NCBI RefSeq assembly: GCF_047795645.1
Contig: NZ_CP181045.1
Span: forward strand, 4,216,001 to 4,280,000
Reading direction: 5' to 3'
Origin: Salipaludibacillus sp047795645
GTDB lineage: Bacteria; Bacillota; Bacilli; Bacillales; Salisediminibacteriaceae
DNA length: 64,000 nucleotides
A program made the translations under genes and the position numbers. Shown here in pieces: positions 1 through 8,114 of the stretch (position 1 is its first letter; the number at the start of each line of letters is the position of its first letter). Below the pieces are notes generated by a model. That model was not told where the DNA came from and searched no databases. It saw only the letters and a program-made list of their open reading frames with translations.

Positions 1-359
1 AAATCCCTTCCTTCTTTAAATTATCAATCTTGTTCTACTGTGATAGTCGTTAATTATTTAAGAAAGTTACAAATTGATTTCATGTTCTTATAAACTCAAG
101 GGTTAAATAACTTCCAATTAATATTAACTACAAAGTCTACAGTTTTTCTACACCAAACACTTATAATAAATATCTAGCACTTTTCTAGTATAAACGCCAA
201 TTTATAATTTAAACAAGCTATCAATTGAGACAATGATGTAAAATGTACATAAGCCTCATCGGGTAATAGGTTGTACTAGTCATTATTTCACTAAGCTGAT
301 GATGAAAGAATATGATAAAGTAGGGTGACAAATAGATTTGATATTTAGGGGAGAGACGT
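1..359. other. AT-rich intergenic stretch, no gene seen
   Basis: No convincing open reading frame, tRNA or strong terminator is visible here. The last 60 bases presumably hold the promoter and ribosome site of the channel-like gene that starts at 360 (a GGGGAGAG run lies just upstream of its ATG). The window edge cuts whatever lies to the left. Confidence 0.5.
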
Positions 360-995
360 ATGACAAAAGCCTTAGAAAATAAGAGTATTATTGAAATTAT
401 ATATGAAGGGCTGATGGTCGTACTAGCTTTTGTTTCAGTAGCGACGATTTGGTATCAAACCCGGTATGATTCGGTGATTATATGGGGGACATGGTCGATC
501 TTCTTCGTTGATTTCATATTTAGAATCTATCATGCAGAGAATAAATGGGACTTCATTAAAAGTAATCCGTTTATTGTTATTGCTGTGATTCCTTTAGATG
601 CGATCTTTCAAATGGCCAGAATTGCAAGGATCTTACATTTTATGAGATTGAAAGTTATTACAAAATACTATACCAAACCAGTGATTGAAAAAATTCGCAA
701 GCAACGATTTTCTTATGTAGTTCCTGGAGTATTTTTTCTTGTATTTGTGAGTATTATTCCATTATATTTTTTCGAGCCGCGTATTGATACGTATTTTGAT
801 GCGTTCATAGGAGGTGTGGCTTCACTTGTATTCTTTGGATATTCGACAATTAATCCACAAACGACGGTAGGAACAGTTATTATTACAATGCTGACGATCT
901 TTGGTGTGATAATGCATGGTGTGATACTGAATTACCTTTTTAATATCATTGGATCTTTAAATGTTGTTCAAAAATGGCTGGAGAAAGCAAAGTAA
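360..995 (+). CDS. K+-channel-like ion transporter with an atypical filter
   Basis: A 211-residue membrane protein with the layout of a small voltage-gated-type cation channel. It has hydrophobic segments at about 12-32, 38-56 and 68-84, a basic segment at 85-100 carrying Arg87, Arg90 and Arg96 (S4-like), then a helix at 118-137, a re-entrant pore-like loop at 148-168 and a final helix at 170-195. The pore loop reads FFGYSTINPQT (158-168). This aligns with the potassium filter TVGYGDxxPxT, but the second Gly and the Asp are replaced by Ser162 and Thr163. The family is inferred from this pattern; the ion carried cannot be told. ATG start preceded by GGGGAGAG. It stands alone, ending in a convergent region with hairpins. 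Confidence 0.6.
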   Translation: MTKALENKSIIEIIYEGLMVVLAFVSVATIWYQTRYDSVIIWGTWSIFFVDFIFRIYHAENKWDFIKSNPFIVIAVIPLDAIFQMARIARILHFMRLKVITKYYTKPVIEKIRKQRFSYVVPGVFFLVFVSIIPLYFFEPRIDTYFDAFIGGVASLVFFGYSTINPQTTVGTVIITMLTIFGVIMHGVILNYLFNIIGSLNVVQKWLEKAK

Positions 996-1099
996 ATAAA
1001 GAAACCTGAATTATCGCTAAATAAAGATACTTGGAAAACAATTAATTATGAAAATTTGAGCATTCTTGTTCGTTTCTGTCTTAGGGGCGTATCTATAAC

Positions 1100-1147
1100 G
1101 AAGGTTTAATATTAACTTCTGCTGGTTTCAGCTAATATTAAATCTTC
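1100..1147. repeat. Long inverted repeat (15-bp arms) between convergent genes
   Basis: Arms 1100-1114 and 1133-1147 read GAAGGTTTAATATTA and TAATATTAAATCTTC, complementary throughout with one G-T wobble, around an 18-nt loop. It lies in the convergent gap after the channel-like gene and could act as a processing or termination structure. Confidence 0.6.
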
Positions 1148-1152
1148 ATAAT

Positions 1153-1187
1153 AAAAAGCAGTGAATTAGTAATTACTCTGCTTTTTT
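1153..1187. terminator. Bidirectional intrinsic terminator
   Basis: AAAAAGCAG, an AT-rich interrupted stem, then CTGCTTTTTT. The T run on one strand and the A run on the other would allow termination of both the channel-like gene (from the left) and the LURP-one gene (from the right). Confidence 0.7.
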
Positions 1188-1245
1188 GAGCTGGTATTAA
1201 TTTCTAAAGGAAACCCGTTAGCATTCTATCTTATACATCCTTAGT

Positions 1246-1743
1246 CTAAGATGTTGCTGTTGATGAAGAAGAGGCTTCGTCAGCCTTCACACAATCAATT
1301 GCCACAACGAACGCAATAATGACGTACTCCATCTCCTCATTTAATATATCAACTTTGTAGCTATCGCCCCAAGTGAACCACTCCTTGGTCACTTTACCTA
1401 TAACTTCGCCTTGTTTTAAGACCTGGAAATCCATATCCCACCAGTTACCATGTACCTCAATGTCTGCAGCTTCAATCGTATAGCGTGCTTTAAAGAAAGA
1501 AAACTCCTTTTTGATGGTTAACAGCTCTCGACCATTTACCTCAACAAAAAACTTCGGCAAAAAGCTAAAGACCTTTTTCGTAACAAGCGCGACTTCATCT
1601 CTTGTTGTATTCATGATGGAGAACGTCTTTGGAATTTTCAAAAAACTCCCTTCAACGTAATAAACATCATTCTCCTGCTGATCTTTAATCGTAAATTTTT
1701 CACTTAAACTAAACACCTTCTGCTTTATATACAGTTGCTTCAT
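1246..1743 (-). CDS. yxjI: LURP-one-related family protein (YxjI-like)
   Basis: A 165-residue protein beginning MKQLYIKQKVFSLSEKF, the start of the LURP-one-related/YxjI family (tubby-like beta-barrel fold with a buried hydrophobic helix). The conserved repeats of strand-forming segments (for example KVFSFLPKFFVEV and KEWFTWGDSYKV) and a hydrophobic C-terminal helix (EYVIIAFVVAIDCV) are present, followed by a Ser/Thr-rich tail. The frame stays open further upstream to 1890, but ATG 1743 is chosen because GGAGGAGG lies at the right distance before it and the longer start would overlap the neighbouring gene. Biochemical role is not known; some relatives bind membranes or lipids. Probably co-transcribed with the metallopeptidase upstream. 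Confidence 0.8.
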   Translation of the reverse strand: MKQLYIKQKVFSLSEKFTIKDQQENDVYYVEGSFLKIPKTFSIMNTTRDEVALVTKKVFSFLPKFFVEVNGRELLTIKKEFSFFKARYTIEAADIEVHGNWWDMDFQVLKQGEVIGKVTKEWFTWGDSYKVDILNEEMEYVIIAFVVAIDCVKADEASSSSTATS

Positions 1744-1853
1744 ATTTACCCTCCTCCGATTTTGGATACTACAAAAGCAATATGATTTCTCCATCACAAC
1801 CTTGGAAATTTTGGTATCCTTCAGAAAGTATTTTCTAACCCATGAAATCATTT

Positions 1854-2561
1854 TTAAACAGTCATTTTCCAACTTGATCGTGCCAACCAATTTTCCTGTT
1901 CCTTGAAATTGGGGCTCATCTTCCCAACAAGACGCCAGAAGGACCGATCGTGATTAAGATGGACCATATGGCACATTTCATGAACGACCACATAGTGAAT
2001 CACCTCATGTGGCGCCATTGCCAGTCTCCAATTAAACGTTAACTGCAGTTGTGAATCACAAGTCCCCCATGTTTTTTTACTATCGGTTATACGAATAGAA
2101 CGCGGCTTTACTTTAAAATCACTTTGATGGTTTCTAATACTCTTCTCGACAATAGCTTTACACCGCTGATAATAAAATCGTTTTAAGGCTTGTTTAATTT
2201 TTTCATCTTCAAGTTGTTTCACAAATATATGTAATATACCCTCTTCAAAAACGACATGGTCTTTCTTAATCGTACTATCTTGTGAAATTTGAATAGGATA
2301 TGTCTTTCCTAAATAAAGAAAGCTCTCACCATGATGATAGATCCTCTTCTTTGGTCCAAGCATTCTTTCCTTCATTTCTTTTGACTTTTGCTGAATCTGA
2401 TCCCAATTTCGCTCAATTATTTGGTTCACCATTTCAACGGATGTCCCTTTAGGAGCCTGGACTTCAACATTTCCATAGGTGTCTATATGAATACCTATGG
2501 ATCCACTTTTTTTGTAATTAATCTCAAATTGCATTGCTTCACCTGAGTAGGTATGTCTCAT
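1854..2561 (-). CDS. YgjP-like zinc metallopeptidase (DUF45, M48-type fold)
   Basis: A 235-residue predicted cytoplasmic metallopeptidase of the YgjP/DUF45 family. The zinc motif HEMCH is near residue 194, with the third ligand in NHDRSFW shortly after. The family's upstream KTWGTCDSQ motif (usually K-S-R-W-G-S-C-S) and the N-terminal VQAPKG segment are also present. Two starts are possible, ATG 2561 and ATG 2534; each has an AGGTG 5-6 nt upstream, so the nine extra residues are uncertain. Family members often sit near restriction or repair genes, but here the partner is a YxjI-like gene. The substrate is unknown. Confidence 0.8.
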   Translation of the reverse strand: MRHTYSGEAMQFEINYKKSGSIGIHIDTYGNVEVQAPKGTSVEMVNQIIERNWDQIQQKSKEMKERMLGPKKRIYHHGESFLYLGKTYPIQISQDSTIKKDHVVFEEGILHIFVKQLEDEKIKQALKRFYYQRCKAIVEKSIRNHQSDFKVKPRSIRITDSKKTWGTCDSQLQLTFNWRLAMAPHEVIHYVVVHEMCHMVHLNHDRSFWRLVGKMSPNFKEQENWLARSSWKMTV

Positions 2562-3165
2562 TTAATCACCTGTAGTTTTCATACGCTAATATATGTATTT
2601 TTAATCCTTTTAAGAAATTTCTAAACGTATTTATCGTGGTACTCTTTGTAATTTCTAAATATGGTCCTGGGAAACAAATTCAACCATATTTTTTGGGAAA
2701 TCCAAGAAGTGTCTGGCTCCTTCAAATAATTCGCTTTATCTACTAAATTCACAGTCTAAATTTTAGTCGAAACTGACAACTAGCGATTTACTTAATAAAA
2801 GAAAAAAGAACCTGTTTCTGATAATGTTAAACTGCGAAGTAATAACCAACAGAAAGGTTTCTTATAATGGTTATTTTATAGCAATTGAAGCTTGATTTCA
2901 ATCGTCAAATTAAACATACTACTCTTAGGTGTTCATTTTAAAATCACAGCTCAATCAAAAAAATCATCATCACATTTCTCAATAAAACATAAAAAGATTT
3001 GATTTTGGTTCCATTCATGACTTATGAATAATTCAGGAGAAAGCTAGATAAATAGAGAGGTGCGGAGTGCCACTACGCCAGAAGGCTTAGAATAAATATA
3101 TCTGAAGACCATTTTGTTTTTTTATCGTCCAGAGTAAACTAAAAGCAAAGAGGAGGAGAAGATTA
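2562..3165. other. Gene-free AT-rich stretch with a possible decayed ORF
   Basis: No intact gene is visible in these 600 bases. At about 2867 an ATG with a plausible ribosome site starts a frame that meets a stop after four codons. If that stop is ignored it reads QLKLDFNRQIKH before another stop, which could be a relic of a longer gene, possibly a transposase, but the evidence is thin. The last 50 bases hold the leader of the gene at 3166 with the site AGGAGGAG. Confidence 0.35.
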
Positions 3166-4296
3166 ATGAACAAGATAGGGCGAAAAACATTAGGTCTATT
3201 ATTCTTGCTTGTTGGTGGAATTTTTTTAGTTCAGCAATGGAGTAGTATTGGGTTTAGCGATATGTTTGGATATATTTGGCCGATTTTATTTGTTGCAATT
3301 ATTATAGAAGTTTTTTATCACTATCGCTTGAAAGAACCTGAAGAACCTTTACGTTTTGATAAGGGGGCAATTGTGGTATTGGTACTTGCTTTACTAATAA
3401 GTGGAGGGGTGCAAAATACACAATCTAGTGGATTTGGAACGTTTCAAGGTTCGTCGATTTTTAATTGGTGGGACGAAGGAATAAGTGTATCTTATGAAGA
3501 GAGCATCGATATTAATCAACATGTATCTGAGATTCATTTTGATATACCTAATGCAAAATTGAGAATTGTAGGGACAGACGAAGACCAGTTAGTAATAAAC
3601 GGGACAGTTAGAGCTAACGAAAATAATGAATCGAATGTAATGAAGGTTTTTGAAAAAGCGAGAATTACTGAAAGTAAGGGGGATTCATTTCTCTACCACG
3701 TAGAACGACCTAAGTCATCATGGTTTTCATTTAATGACCACCTTCATGTTGATTTTGTTGTCTCGATTCCTCGTGACAGAATGGTAGATGTTGATGTCAC
3801 AAATGGATCAGTTGATATCGTCAATATAGATGAGAACATTATAATTAAAACAACTAATGGTCGCGTTAGTGCGGATGAAATTTCTGGGGATGCACTCGTT
3901 TCCAATACAAATGGAACGATTTCTCTTCGAAATATCAGTGGAGAAGTGGAGGCAGTGACAACAAATGGAAGAGTGTCGGTAAATAATATTTATAGTAATG
4001 CAACAATAAAAACGACGAATGGTACAATAGATCTCGAAAGCATCGAAGTAAATGGGAACTGGGACGTAGCGACGACGAACGGAAATGTGACTTTGCGAAT
4101 TCCTCAGGACAGCGATGTTTCTGTTGAAGGAAAAACAACGAACGGAAGTGTTAGTGGGGATTTAGACTGGATCCGTGAAAAAGATACTAATTTCTTTGGG
4201 AAGAGTAACGAAGGATCAGCTATTCATAATCAAGGAACTTATCAAATAAGTACAAAAGGTACAAATGGATCAATCAGTGTTTCACTTCTGGAGTAG
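3166..4296 (+). CDS. DUF4097-type beta-solenoid membrane protein
   Basis: A 376-residue protein. The N-terminus has two or three closely spaced membrane helices (about 8-24, 33-52 and 66-80) like the LiaF/DUF5668 N-terminal domain. From about 120 to the end it is a repetitive beta-rich domain in which the phrase TTNGxV/I recurs at least six times (TTNGRVSADEIS, NTNGTISLRNIS, TTNGRVSVNNIY, TTNGTIDLESIE, TTNGNVTLRIP), typical of DUF4097 putative adhesins. The repeat probably faces outside the cell; related proteins often sit beside envelope-stress regulators, but none is next door here. The ATG start has a strong AGGAGGAG. A long hairpin follows. The specific function is not recognised. Confidence 0.7.
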   Translation: MNKIGRKTLGLLFLLVGGIFLVQQWSSIGFSDMFGYIWPILFVAIIIEVFYHYRLKEPEEPLRFDKGAIVVLVLALLISGGVQNTQSSGFGTFQGSSIFNWWDEGISVSYEESIDINQHVSEIHFDIPNAKLRIVGTDEDQLVINGTVRANENNESNVMKVFEKARITESKGDSFLYHVERPKSSWFSFNDHLHVDFVVSIPRDRMVDVDVTNGSVDIVNIDENIIIKTTNGRVSADEISGDALVSNTNGTISLRNISGEVEAVTTNGRVSVNNIYSNATIKTTNGTIDLESIEVNGNWDVATTNGNVTLRIPQDSDVSVEGKTTNGSVSGDLDWIREKDTNFFGKSNEGSAIHNQGTYQISTKGTNGSISVSLLE

Positions 4297-4348
4297 AGAA
4301 TGAAGTCGAGGGAGCTCATAGTTGCGATATACTCGAAGAAAAGAAATA

Positions 4349-4392
4349 TAAGCAGGTGTCCTAATTCTTTATAGAATAAGGACACCTGCTTA
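4349..4392. terminator. Bidirectional terminator, 14-bp stem
   Basis: TAAGCAGGTGTCCT pairs perfectly with AGGACACCTGCTTA, and the loop can extend the stem further (ATTCT with AGAAT). It sits between the convergent DUF4097 gene and thiO and would serve both. Confidence 0.8.
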
Positions 4393-4400
4393 TAAATGTA

Positions 4401-5513
4401 TCACATAAATCTTTCAGGATGGAAGGCAGCTTGTGTAGGTGAATCTAACGGATTATCTGAAATGATATCTGCTACCGCTTCGCCTGTGCGTGCGCTCAGT
4501 AAAATACCATTGCGGTAATGACCAGTGGCGAAGATAATGTGTGGAGAATCGTCAAGTGGTCCTAGCAGTGGGAAGCCGTCCTGTGTTGCAGGTCGAAGCC
4601 CTGCCCAAGTATGAAAAGGTGTCTTTGTTTTTAAAAAAGGAAGAATTCGTTTATTCCAGTTAACTAGCCTTTCGATACCTTTTTTAGTGACATCTGTTGC
4701 AAATCCTGCAATATCCTCAGATGCACCATTTACCAAGGTTCCATTTGATTTTGGGACAAGATACCCTTGGCTCGTTGTGACAATATGATTGACGTTTTCT
4801 TGCCCAAGTTCATAAGCACAAATTTGTCCGCGGATTGGAAACACAGGGAGACGAATCTCAAATACGTCTTCAAGCTCTTGTGCCCAAGCTCCTGAGCAAA
4901 TCACCAAGCGGTCGCCAGTGTAGGTTTGACCGTTGGATGTTTTGAGAACAGGGGCAGACCGCCAACTTTCAATCAACACCGTTCCGGTGTTTTCGATGAT
5001 CGTGACGCCATTATTCTCACAGGCAATCTTTAATGCTTTTACATAATCAGGAGCGAAGACATGGCTTTCTTCATTTGAATGGATCGCTGCTACTACTTCG
5101 TCTGAAAGGTTTGGTTCCAAGGATTCTAAGCGCGCCCCGTCAATAATTTCAGCCTCTGATCCAAACTCCTTTTGCCAGTCGATTCGTGATTCAAGTGAAA
5201 GGATGTCGGATTCGTGATAAACGGCGTGAATACTACCGCTCTCTGTATATTCAAAATCAATCCCGGACGCGTCTTTGATATCCTGTTGCCACCGCTTGAA
5301 CATACGTAAACTTTCTAAGCAAAAGGCGAAAAAAGGGTCTGGATCTTCACTAATTTCAGAGAATGGAGCGAGCATGCCAGCTGCAGCTCCAGAAGCTTGC
5401 CCACCGCATGCTTTTTTCTCGAGAACGGTTACTTCAAAGCCACGGCGACTTAGTGAAAAAGCTGTTGCTAATCCAATGACCCCGCCCCCGAGAACCAAAA
5501 TTTCTTCTTTCAT
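4401..5513 (-). CDS. thiO: Glycine oxidase ThiO
   Basis: FAD-dependent glycine oxidase (370 aa) that makes dehydroglycine (iminoacetate) for thiazole formation in aerobic thiamine synthesis. The dinucleotide-binding motif GGGVIGLATAFSLSRRG is near the N-terminus, followed by the DAO-family segments GASGAAAGMLAP-like and a C-terminal GLRPATQDGFPLLGP region. ATG 5513 is chosen over an upstream in-frame start because AAGGAGG lies 8-9 nt before it and the FAD motif then begins at the usual place. It is the last gene of the thiS-thiG-thiO operon and ends at a bidirectional terminator. Confidence 0.93.
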   Translation of the reverse strand: MKEEILVLGGGVIGLATAFSLSRRGFEVTVLEKKACGGQASGAAAGMLAPFSEISEDPDPFFAFCLESLRMFKRWQQDIKDASGIDFEYTESGSIHAVYHESDILSLESRIDWQKEFGSEAEIIDGARLESLEPNLSDEVVAAIHSNEESHVFAPDYVKALKIACENNGVTIIENTGTVLIESWRSAPVLKTSNGQTYTGDRLVICSGAWAQELEDVFEIRLPVFPIRGQICAYELGQENVNHIVTTSQGYLVPKSNGTLVNGASEDIAGFATDVTKKGIERLVNWNKRILPFLKTKTPFHTWAGLRPATQDGFPLLGPLDDSPHIIFATGHYRNGILLSARTGEAVADIISDNPLDSPTQAAFHPERFM

Positions 5514-5559
5514 AAGTGTTGTTCCTCCTTGCATATCAATAATAGTTATTTAGTAGACC

Positions 5560-6342
5560 CTATTTTGAAATAAATGACTGTAATCCACTGGAAGCGGTGG
5601 CGTATTTTTTCTTCGGAATTCTTCCCGCTTCATATGATAAACGTCCAGCCTCGATGGCGTATTTCATTGCAAGGGCCATCTTCACAGGATCCTTTGCTTT
5701 GGCAACAGGTGTATTCATTAGGACGCCGTCTGCACCAAGTTCCATTGCTTGGGTGACATCCATCGCAGAACCTAATCCAGCATCAACGATAATCGGTACT
5801 TCTGCATCTTCTATAATTAACGATAAATTATACGGATTTAATATTCCTAGTCCAGTACCAATAGGAGATCCCCCAGGCATCACTGCCGCTGCCCCTGCTT
5901 CTTCTAATCGCTTACATAAAACAGGGTCATCTGATGTATAAGGAAGAACGGTAAATCCTTCAGCAACAAGGATTTCCGTTGCCTTTAATGTTTCTAAAGG
6001 ATCAGGAAGTAGTGTTTTTTCGTTTGCACTAATTTCGATTTTAATCCAATCGCTTAATCCTGATGCTTTGGCTAAGCGGGCAATCCGTACAGCCTCTTCA
6101 GCCGTTTTCGCACCAGAAGTATTTGGAAGGTATGTAAACGAGTGGTCTTCCTCCAAATGTTGAAGAATAGCATCTTCTCCAGGCGACTCCAAATTTGCTC
6201 GGCGAATAGCGAATGTAAGCACATCTGTACCTGAAGCACGAATCGCTTCATTTTGTACATAAGGATTTGGATAACGTCCGGTTCCTAATAAAAAGCGAGA
6301 TGAAAGTTCTTTGCCAGCAATAGTTAACTTTTGTCGTTTCAT
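5560..6342 (-). CDS. thiG: Thiazole synthase ThiG
   Basis: A 260-residue TIM-barrel enzyme that condenses deoxyxylulose phosphate, ThiO-derived dehydroglycine and sulfur from ThiS thiocarboxylate into the thiazole phosphate moiety of thiamine. Family signatures visible are SRFLLGTGRYP, the Schiff-base lysine segment DWIKIEI, and the phosphate-binding GGSPIGTGLG and VDAGLGSA segments. ATG 6342 (AGGAGGT seven bases upstream) is preferred to an earlier in-frame codon inside thiS. It starts 4 bases beyond the thiS stop, so the two are translationally close. Confidence 0.95.
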   Translation of the reverse strand: MKRQKLTIAGKELSSRFLLGTGRYPNPYVQNEAIRASGTDVLTFAIRRANLESPGEDAILQHLEEDHSFTYLPNTSGAKTAEEAVRIARLAKASGLSDWIKIEISANEKTLLPDPLETLKATEILVAEGFTVLPYTSDDPVLCKRLEEAGAAAVMPGGSPIGTGLGILNPYNLSLIIEDAEVPIIVDAGLGSAMDVTQAMELGADGVLMNTPVAKAKDPVKMALAMKYAIEAGRLSYEAGRIPKKKYATASSGLQSFISK

Positions 6343-6346
6343 GTGA

Positions 6347-6544
6347 TCAACCTCCTGCGATAAATTCAACTAGCTCTATTTTTGATCCTTCTTTTAAAAC
6401 GGTTTCGGACCAATTATCACGGTCAATAATTTCTCCGTCCATTTCTACAATGATAAGATTTGGTTTTAGTTTGAAATGAGAGATTACGTCTGTAACGGTA
6501 TGGGATTGAAGGTCATGCGCTTGTCCGTTAATAATAAGATTCAT
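6347..6544 (-). CDS. thiS: Sulfur carrier protein ThiS
   Basis: A 65-residue ubiquitin-like sulfur carrier ending in the required Gly-Gly (EFIAGG), which is adenylated and converted to a thiocarboxylate for ThiG. The beta-grasp pattern (MNLIINGQAHDL at the N-terminus, KEGSKIELVEFIAGG at the C-terminus) is clear. It is the first gene of the operon, about 140 bases downstream of a TPP riboswitch. No thiF-type adenylating enzyme is in this operon, so activation must come from elsewhere in the genome. Confidence 0.94.
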   Translation of the reverse strand: MNLIINGQAHDLQSHTVTDVISHFKLKPNLIIVEMDGEIIDRDNWSETVLKEGSKIELVEFIAGG

Positions 6545-6625
6545 ACGATTCTCTCCTCTACTAGGTTTGTGTATAAATATAACTGATTCATAAGTGCTCT
6601 CCTCTCTTGTTGCAAAAAGATATAA

Positions 6626-6659
6626 AAGCCGTATCCCATAAGTGAACGGAATACGGCTG
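6626..6659 (-). terminator. Riboswitch-controlled terminator hairpin
   Basis: On the minus strand AGCCGTATTCC pairs with GGGATACGGCT, followed by TTTTATA. It lies between the TPP aptamer and thiS, as expected for the expression platform that stops transcription when TPP is bound. Confidence 0.75.
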
Positions 6660-6683
6660 CAATCGCTGTATATGTTGCATCGA

Positions 6684-6776
6684 CTTTCCTACGCTGGTAT
6701 GGGCCAGATCAGGTTCAAGGGTAAAAGGATCAGAATGACCTTTTTCTCAGTTTGTTGTGATAAACACCCCTAGTCA
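6684..6776 (-). promoter_or_regulatory. TPP riboswitch (THI box)
   Basis: The minus strand reads CTAGGGGTGTT, then ACTGAGA, then the diagnostic ACCCTTGAACCTGATCTGG, then ACCAGCGTAGGAAAGTC. These are the conserved parts of the thiamine-pyrophosphate aptamer. It precedes thiS-thiG-thiO and predicts repression by TPP through the terminator at 6626-6659. Confidence 0.95.
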
Positions 6777-6999
6777 TGGAACTATTAATTTAGTTAACAT
6801 CTGTACTAGTTAGTATTGTAAATGATTTAATGGGAAATGGAAAGGGAAGCGGAAGGGGGATGGTTTTCCCTGCAAAGAGCCTTCCCCATTTGGAGCGGCA
6901 TTTTGTGACATATCCCTTCAAATTTCCACTCTCATCTGAAGGGCACGATAATCCTAGTTTTTGTATCTAAATTCCTTACTCATAATTTATCGTACAAAA

Positions 7000-7026
7000 A
7001 AGCCGAGGATATCCATCCTCGGCTTC
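7000..7026 (-). terminator. Terminator of the opuA operon
   Basis: Minus strand: GCCGAGGAT, a four-base loop, ATCCTCGGC, then TTTTTT. It lies just after the opuAC stop. Confidence 0.85.
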
Positions 7027-7044
7027 AAGATTCATGTTGTTAAA

Positions 7045-8010
7045 TTATTCTAAACCTTCAATCCATTCTGCTACTGCATCTTCGTTAGCTTCAACCCATG
7101 CAGCTGCTGCATCTTCTGGAGACGTACCATCTTCCATGTCGAGCATAACTTCTTCCATATCGTCAGCAGTCCAGTTGAACTGATCCAAGATTGTATATGC
7201 GTTTGGCATATCATCTTCTAGTCCTTCACGAACCATTGTTTTAATAACTTCAGCATCACCAAATGTACCTTCAGGATCTTCTAAATATTTCAAATCATAA
7301 GAAGCGAACTTCCAATGAGGTGTCCAACCTGTCACCGCAATTGGTTCTTCGTTGCTAATAGCTTCACCTAATGCTGTAGCCATAGCGCCACTAGAAGATG
7401 TTTGAACATCCCAACCAGCTAGACCTTCGTATTCTTCAGTAGCATTTTCAGCTGCTTGAACAACACCAGCTCCTGGCTCAATTCCGGTAATTGAACTGCC
7501 CATCTCATCTGCAAAATCAGCTAGATCATCAATAGTAGTTGCATCCATATATTCAGGAACAACTAAACCTATTTTAGCACCTTCTAAGTTTTCACCAAGA
7601 TCTACCAATTGATCACTATATTCGTCATATAAGTCGCCGTGTGTAGCTGGTAACCAAGCTGCAACCATTCCGTCAGTTTCACCATTAGCAACGGATTGCC
7701 ACATAATTGCGTTGTCGATCGGAGTTAATGTAACATCATAACCTTGATCTTCAAATACTTTACCAATAACATGGGTAGATGCGATTTCAGAATCCCACTC
7801 TACGTAAACTAATTCAATTTCCTTACCTTCTCCTACATTTGCACCAGTATCTGCATTTCCTGTATTTTCTTCGTTGCCATTTTCATTGTTACCGTCATTT
7901 AGATTAGCGTTATTCTCATTTGCATTTTCATTATCTCCACATCCTGCTGCTAGTAATGACAATGAAAGTCCTGCTGCTAAACCAAGACGTTTCCAGTTAA
8001 GTTTAATCAT
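7045..8010 (-). CDS. opuAC: Glycine betaine ABC transporter, substrate-binding lipoprotein OpuAC
   Basis: A 321-residue extracytoplasmic lipoprotein that delivers glycine betaine (and similar compatible solutes) to the OpuA permease. The signal peptide ends in the lipobox LLAAGC (Cys24), followed by a spacer of about 40 residues that is almost only Asn, Glu, Asp and Gly. The binding domain starts at about residue 68 (ELVYVEWDSEIASTHV) and shows OpuAC/ProX-type segments such as AVTGWTPHWKFASYDLKYLEDP, in which the Trp and His near the end belong to the ligand-binding region. Third gene of opuAA-AB-AC. The long acidic spacer is larger than in B. subtilis OpuAC. Confidence 0.93.
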   Translation of the reverse strand: MIKLNWKRLGLAAGLSLSLLAAGCGDNENANENNANLNDGNNENGNEENTGNADTGANVGEGKEIELVYVEWDSEIASTHVIGKVFEDQGYDVTLTPIDNAIMWQSVANGETDGMVAAWLPATHGDLYDEYSDQLVDLGENLEGAKIGLVVPEYMDATTIDDLADFADEMGSSITGIEPGAGVVQAAENATEEYEGLAGWDVQTSSSGAMATALGEAISNEEPIAVTGWTPHWKFASYDLKYLEDPEGTFGDAEVIKTMVREGLEDDMPNAYTILDQFNWTADDMEEVMLDMEDGTSPEDAAAAWVEANEDAVAEWIEGLE

Positions 8011-8114
8011 AATTTAAATCCCCTTCTTTCTTTCTATTTTATATATATGGAAACTTTTCAAATGAAAAGTGTACCAACGTCATTAGGACTTGTGTTCGTT
8101 TAACGATCACAAGA

